18,649 nucleotides of DNA from Nitrospina sp. (GTDB lineage Bacteria > Nitrospinota > Nitrospinia > Nitrospinales > Nitrospinaceae): NCBI GenBank assembly GCA_004357435.1, contig SMVS01000126.1, positions 1-18,649 on the forward strand, read 5' to 3'. This document shows, piece after piece, positions 14,392 to 18,649 of this stretch (the first letter of the stretch is position 1; every line of letters starts with the position of its first letter). The position numbers and the translations under genes were made by a program. The notes below the pieces were generated by a model. That model worked only from the letters and a program-made list of their open reading frames with translations, had not been told where the DNA came from and did not search any database.

Positions 14392-15174
14392 ATGACTCGC
14401 ACAGCACGCATGGTCCTGTTGGTTGCCATCACCATGATTTCCGTTCTCATCACTTTCAGTTTTTCCGCTGTTCCTCAAGATCCGGATTACCATAATTTTG
14501 CCGACCAGCGGGCGCTATGGGGCATCCCACATTTTGCTGATGTGTTGTCTAACCTGCCGTTCATATTGGTGGGATTTTGGGGGTTGTGGGTTTGTCGAAA
14601 AGTGGCGGGGGATCCCTCCCGCATGGCTGATGCGCGGGAACGCTTCCCATTATGGGTAATCTTTTCGGGAATAGTTATGGTGGGTTTCGGTTCGGCTTAT
14701 TACCACTTTGCCCCGTCCAACGAAACCTTGCTGTGGGATCGGCTTCCCATAGCTTTGGTTATTATGGCGGTGGTCGCCATGATCCTCTGCGAGCGTTGGG
14801 ATGTGAAGACCGGGATACTTTTGCTGGGGCCTTTGTTGCTCCTGGGGCTGGCGAGCGTGATGTATTGGCAGGCGACGGAGCTGGCGGGGCAGGGTGATCT
14901 TCGCTTTTACGGGTTTGTAATGCTTTATCCTATTTTATTGATTCCGCTGTTAGTCGTTTTATTCCCGCCGCGCTACACGGGAATGGGTTATCTTTATCAG
15001 ATGCTGGGATTGCATGTGATAGCAAAACTGTTCGAGTTTATGGACCGGTCGATCTTTGAAATGTTGGGAGGGCTGATGAGCGGGCACACGTTGAAACATC
15101 TGTTTGCCGCTGGGGCGATTTGCAGTTTGATTTTCTATATTCAAAAGCGGCGGTTGATTGCCAGAAAATTTTAA
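14392..15174 (+). CDS. Alkaline-ceramidase-like CREST-superfamily membrane hydrolase
   Basis: This 260-residue membrane protein has about seven hydrophobic segments. It carries the residue pattern of the CREST superfamily (alkaline ceramidases, PAQR receptors and related bacterial proteins). Visible are S101 and H105 in SAYYHFAPSNE, D116 in LLWDRLP, and H232 and H236 in SGHTLKHLF. The spacing S-x3-H-x10-D and H-x3-H equals what I recall for the zinc site of human ACER3 (S77, H81, D92, H217, H221). This supports a zinc-dependent amide hydrolase acting on a lipid; ceramide itself is not proven as substrate. VLSNLPFILVGFWGL near the N-terminus is typical of the bacterial members. The ATG at 14392 has only weak ribosome-site character, and a second Met is seven codons on. 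It converges on the aas gene with 9 bp between stops and no terminator. Confidence 0.8.
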   Translation: MTRTARMVLLVAITMISVLITFSFSAVPQDPDYHNFADQRALWGIPHFADVLSNLPFILVGFWGLWVCRKVAGDPSRMADARERFPLWVIFSGIVMVGFGSAYYHFAPSNETLLWDRLPIALVIMAVVAMILCERWDVKTGILLLGPLLLLGLASVMYWQATELAGQGDLRFYGFVMLYPILLIPLLVVLFPPRYTGMGYLYQMLGLHVIAKLFEFMDRSIFEMLGGLMSGHTLKHLFAAGAICSLIFYIQKRRLIARKF

Positions 15175-15183
15175 AACCGTGGG

Positions 15184-18100
15184 TCACTCTTTGCCGTCCG
15201 TCACCAGCCTGGCCGATTCGACATAATCGATTTTCCCGGTTGCCAACAGGGGGATTTGATCCACAGTTAAAATCTTTTTGGGATTGTTGATTTCCCCGGT
15301 ACCACTCTCCCGAATATGAGCGATGATAGCTTCCCGATTGGCATCCGGGTAATCAGTCACCAGCACCAACTGCTCGCCTTTTTTTTCATCGGGGATGCTG
15401 ACCACGACATGCATGTATTCCGGCCACAGGGACGAGATAAGATTTTCCACCGCGGCGAGTGAAACCATTTCCCCGCCCACCTTGGCAAAACGTTTGAGAC
15501 GGCCTTTGATGGTGATGTACCCTTCATCGTCAACATCGACCACATCGCCGGTGTCATACCAGCCGTCCTTGGGTGGGACCAGGACGCCGGGGTTGTCTGC
15601 CAGCAGATAGCCCAGCATCACGTTGGGTCCATGCACCCACAGCCGCCCGCCTGATTTGATGCCGGGTATGGGTTCCAATTTATATTCAATGCCGGGCAGG
15701 AACCGTCCCACTGTGTGAGGCTTGTTCTGCATGGGTGTGTTCAGAGAAAGGATGGGCGATGTCTCGGTGGCGCCATAGCCTTCCAGCAGGCGCAGTCCAA
15801 ATTTTTCCACCCAGATTCTGCGGGTTTCATCTTTGAGTTTTTCCGCCCCGGCAAACACATAACGCAGGCTGTAGAAATCGTAAGGATGGCCGTGCTTGGC
15901 GTATCCGGAAAGGAACGTGTCTGTGCCAAACAGGATGGTGGCGCCCGACTCATAGGACATTTCCGGAATCACCCGATAGTGGAGCGGGGAAGGGTAGAGA
16001 AAAATTTTCGCGCCGGCGAGTAAAGGCAAAAGGGTTGCCCCGGTCAGGCCGAACGAATGAAACATTGGCAGGGCGTTGAGGATCGTATCCCGAGGTCCAA
16101 AATCCACCCGGGCTCCGGCTTGACTGCAGTTGGCCTGCAGGTTTTCATGGCTGAGCACCACTCCTTTGGGCATGCCCTCCGAGCCGGAGGTGAACAAAAC
16201 CGTGGCGGGTAAATGGGATGCCTGCACTTTATGGGTGGCCTTGTAAGTCGCCTGTGGAAACTGGCCCTTTATCAAGCCGGTCAATTTATCCCACAGGCTG
16301 ATCGTTTTTGCCAGGTCTTCCAGGTAGACCAGTGCCACCTCGGATTCCAGAATCGCGCTCTCGGTATTCTGTAATTCAGCCTTATCGATAAACCGGCGAG
16401 AAGTGTATACGGTTTTAATTTGCGCGGTGGCACAGGCGGCCAGAATATTTTTACTGCCGGTAGAAAAATTGAGCATCGTGGGGACCCGCCCGTATGCCTG
16501 CAATGCGAAAAAGGTGATGAGCGTGTTGACGGCATTGGGCAACAGGACTCCAATGTACTCCCCCGGTTGAGACGTCCTGGCAATGGCCTCACCCAGTATA
16601 AAACTGCGTGTCACAAGTTGGCCGCTGGTGAGCGGTTTGCGGTCGATGTCCTCGGCGACGACATGTCTCTTGCCGTGTACAGACCGGATGTCCAATATGG
16701 ATTGGAACAATGTTTTTCGATAATCACTGCTTTCAAAAATCATGGCGCTCATCAAATCGTACAGTTGGGCGCCCGCTTTAAATCTGCGGGGCCGACCCGT
16801 GAGTTCTTCGGGTAGATTGAGCTTTTGAGGTTCCAGGAAAGTCAGTGTGATTTTTGGAAACATGCGGGTGCGGACCTTGCCTTTCAGCCGGGAGAATGGA
16901 GTGTACTGAGCGCCGTCGATTCGCACCGGCAATATCCATGCGTCCGCTTTGTCGGCGATCATTCCCGGACCCTCATAAATTTTCATGAGGGAGCCGGTGA
17001 CGGTGATCCGTCCTTCCGGAAAAATAACGACTCTGGTTTTTGCTTTTATTTTTTCAATCAGAGACCGTGTGGCGTTGGGGTTGGTCGGGTCCAGTGGAAA
17101 AGTTTCCACAAAAAACAGAAGAATCCGAACCGGCCAGAGTTTTGCGACAAATGTGTTGATCGCGAAAGTTAATTTGTCGGGTGCGTAGGCGGAGATTAAA
17201 ACCGGGTCCAGCAGGGAAAGATGGTTGGAAATGATGATTACTTTTTCATCTTTCAATTTTTTGTAATTTTCCAATCCCTTGATTTCAACTTTGTAAAGGG
17301 TGGTGAAAATCCATTGTAGAAATGATTTGATCAGGGCATCCGGCAAAAGTTTGCAGATATAGACCGCCACCGCCGCGTTCAATATGGCGATGGTGAGAAA
17401 TACCTGGGTGACGCTGAATCCTGAGATCAGCATGATGGCCGTGCCGATGGCCGAAACCACCATGAACAGGGCGTTCAATATATTGTTGCTGGCGATGGTG
17501 CGGGAGCGGTGACTGGGTTCGCTCCGCGATTGCAGTATGGCGTACAAAGGCACGATATAAATGCCACTGCAGACAGAGATCAAAAACATATCGGCAAGAA
17601 TTCTCCAACTGGTGGCGTGGGACAAAAATGCGGCCGCTCCGATCATTTCTTCCGATGACGCGTTGAACGTGTGCTGGCTGGCGAAATAAAGATCGACGGT
17701 GAACAGGGTCATGCCCAAAATCCCCAGTGGAACGTAGGTCGCGACAATCTCTCCCCTCAGTAATTTGTTGCACAACAGGGAGCCGATGCCAATGCCGATC
17801 GAGAAAACGGTGAGGAAAAGGGTCACCAACTGTTCGTTGCCGCCGATGATGTCTTTGGCGTAGGTGGGGAACTGGGCGAGAAAAGTAGCGCCCACCAGCC
17901 AGAACCAGGAGATACCGAGGATGGATAGAAAGACATCGCGGTTTTTTCTGGCATTTTTGACGATGTTCCAGGTCTCCTGGATGAAATTAAAATTGACGAT
18001 GAGACCGGGGGCGGCCGCTTGGCCACGCGGGATGTACCAACTGCTCACCCAGCCCAGGCTGGCAACCGCCAGCAACAGGGCGGAAACGATCCAGATGCCC

Positions 18101-18618
18101 TGCGAGGTTAATATCAACAGGCCGCCGATAATGGTGCCGATCAAAATAGCAAGAAATGTTCCCGCCTCGATCAAGCCGTTGCCGCTAATCAATTCGTCTT
18201 GTTCCAGTTTTTCCGGGAGGATGCCATATTTGAGGGGCCCAAAGAAAGAGGACTGGATTCCCATTAAAAACAAAATGCCCATTAGCAAAGCGACGTTTTC
18301 CAGATAGAATGCGACCGTCGCGCCCAGCATGATAATAATTTCGGCCAGCTTGATAATTCGAATCAGCTGGGTTTTTTCGTATTTATCCGCAAGTTGTCCG
18401 GCGGTGGCCGAAAATAAAAAGAAGGGGAGAATGAAAACTCCAGCCGCCGCGGTGATCATGAGTTGGGAATTCAATCCGGCTTGCTCGGCGAGTACGTAAG
18501 CGATCAATATGACCAGAGCGTTCTTGAAAATGTTGTCGTTGAACGCTCCTAAAAACTGAGTGATGAACAGCGGCAGAAAACGCCGGGTTTTGAGGAGGGT
18601 GAATTGATTGTGTGCCAT
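15184..18618 (-). CDS. aas: LplT-Aas fusion: lysophospholipid transporter, acyltransferase and acyl-ACP synthetase
   Basis: This 1144-residue three-part protein salvages lysophospholipids such as 2-acyl-glycerophosphoethanolamine. Residues 1 to about 430 are a 12-segment MFS permease of LplT type (FITQFLGAFNDNIFKNALVI at the start; GPLKYGILPEKLEQDELISGNGLIEAGTF within), which would flip the lysolipid inward. Residues about 445-640 are a PlsC acyltransferase with the HX4D motif H466-LSLL-D471 and FPEGR (E535). From about 650 an ANL-type acyl-ACP synthetase follows: TSGSEGMPKG at 810-819, LLEGYGATETSP, YDTGDVV and the adenylation lysine K1129 in ATGKIDY. In E. coli LplT and Aas are separate proteins encoded by adjacent genes; the fusion is known from other bacteria. 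The ATG at 18616-18618 has no clear ribosome site, but MFS homology begins at once. Only 31 bp upstream are visible. Confidence 0.93.
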   Translation of the reverse strand: MAHNQFTLLKTRRFLPLFITQFLGAFNDNIFKNALVILIAYVLAEQAGLNSQLMITAAAGVFILPFFLFSATAGQLADKYEKTQLIRIIKLAEIIIMLGATVAFYLENVALLMGILFLMGIQSSFFGPLKYGILPEKLEQDELISGNGLIEAGTFLAILIGTIIGGLLILTSQGIWIVSALLLAVASLGWVSSWYIPRGQAAAPGLIVNFNFIQETWNIVKNARKNRDVFLSILGISWFWLVGATFLAQFPTYAKDIIGGNEQLVTLFLTVFSIGIGIGSLLCNKLLRGEIVATYVPLGILGMTLFTVDLYFASQHTFNASSEEMIGAAAFLSHATSWRILADMFLISVCSGIYIVPLYAILQSRSEPSHRSRTIASNNILNALFMVVSAIGTAIMLISGFSVTQVFLTIAILNAAVAVYICKLLPDALIKSFLQWIFTTLYKVEIKGLENYKKLKDEKVIIISNHLSLLDPVLISAYAPDKLTFAINTFVAKLWPVRILLFFVETFPLDPTNPNATRSLIEKIKAKTRVVIFPEGRITVTGSLMKIYEGPGMIADKADAWILPVRIDGAQYTPFSRLKGKVRTRMFPKITLTFLEPQKLNLPEELTGRPRRFKAGAQLYDLMSAMIFESSDYRKTLFQSILDIRSVHGKRHVVAEDIDRKPLTSGQLVTRSFILGEAIARTSQPGEYIGVLLPNAVNTLITFFALQAYGRVPTMLNFSTGSKNILAACATAQIKTVYTSRRFIDKAELQNTESAILESEVALVYLEDLAKTISLWDKLTGLIKGQFPQATYKATHKVQASHLPATVLFTSGSEGMPKGVVLSHENLQANCSQAGARVDFGPRDTILNALPMFHSFGLTGATLLPLLAGAKIFLYPSPLHYRVIPEMSYESGATILFGTDTFLSGYAKHGHPYDFYSLRYVFAGAEKLKDETRRIWVEKFGLRLLEGYGATETSPILSLNTPMQNKPHTVGRFLPGIEYKLEPIPGIKSGGRLWVHGPNVMLGYLLADNPGVLVPPKDGWYDTGDVVDVDDEGYITIKGRLKRFAKVGGEMVSLAAVENLISSLWPEYMHVVVSIPDEKKGEQLVLVTDYPDANREAIIAHIRESGTGEINNPKKILTVDQIPLLATGKIDYVESARLVTDGKE

Positions 18619-18649
18619 ACGAAAAGTTTGCCTGCCGATGATTTAATGG

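Noticed and set aside
1..18649. CRISPR array, insertion sequence, tRNA, rRNA or prophage
   Set aside because: No regularly spaced repeats, transposase motifs, terminal inverted repeats, cloverleaf or phage genes were seen on either strand.

Overview
This window looks like a piece of a Gram-negative bacterial chromosome, roughly half G+C by eye. It carries mostly housekeeping genes and no recognisable mobile element, tRNA, rRNA or CRISPR array. The Gram-negative call rests on the fused lysophospholipid transporter/acyltransferase (LplT-PlsC-acyl-ACP synthetase). The mix of an AlaC-type aminotransferase beside hom-thrC, an AddAB recombination nuclease and a bacterial alkaline-ceramidase-like protein suggests a non-model phylum. 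Nitrospinota or a deltaproteobacterial lineage is my guess, but nothing here proves it.

Layout, left to right. (1) Positions 1-135 hold the 3' end of an unrecognised plus-strand gene, followed by a strong terminator. (2) uppP (undecaprenyl-diphosphatase) lies on the minus strand. A 335-bp non-coding stretch separates it from the next operon. (3) A plus-strand amino-acid operon, alaC-hom-thrC, makes homoserine and threonine and probably interconverts alanine and pyruvate. trxB (thioredoxin reductase) follows after a 146-bp gap. (4) The trxB-addA gap holds a perfect TTGACA box, two inverted repeats and a textbook terminator; I flag it as a possible small RNA gene. (5) A tight minus-strand cluster reads VOC protein, moaC, moaD, moaE, addB, addA. 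It combines molybdenum-cofactor synthesis with double-strand-break repair. (6) A plus-strand CREST/alkaline-ceramidase-like membrane hydrolase converges, with only 9 bp between stop codons, on a minus-strand 1144-residue LplT-Aas fusion.

How the genes fit together: Hom and ThrC are consecutive in the aspartate-to-threonine pathway apart from homoserine kinase, which is not here. MoaC, MoaD and MoaE act at the cyclic-pyranopterin and molybdopterin-synthase steps; MoaA and the later Moco enzymes are not in the window. AddA and AddB form one heterodimeric helicase-nuclease. The two genes at the right end both act on membrane lipids.

No clearly new multi-gene system is visible. The observations most worth checking are the candidate small RNA at about 6346-6462, the MoaD whose C-terminus ends Gly-Gly-Ser instead of Gly-Gly, and the ceramidase-like/LplT-Aas lipid pair.
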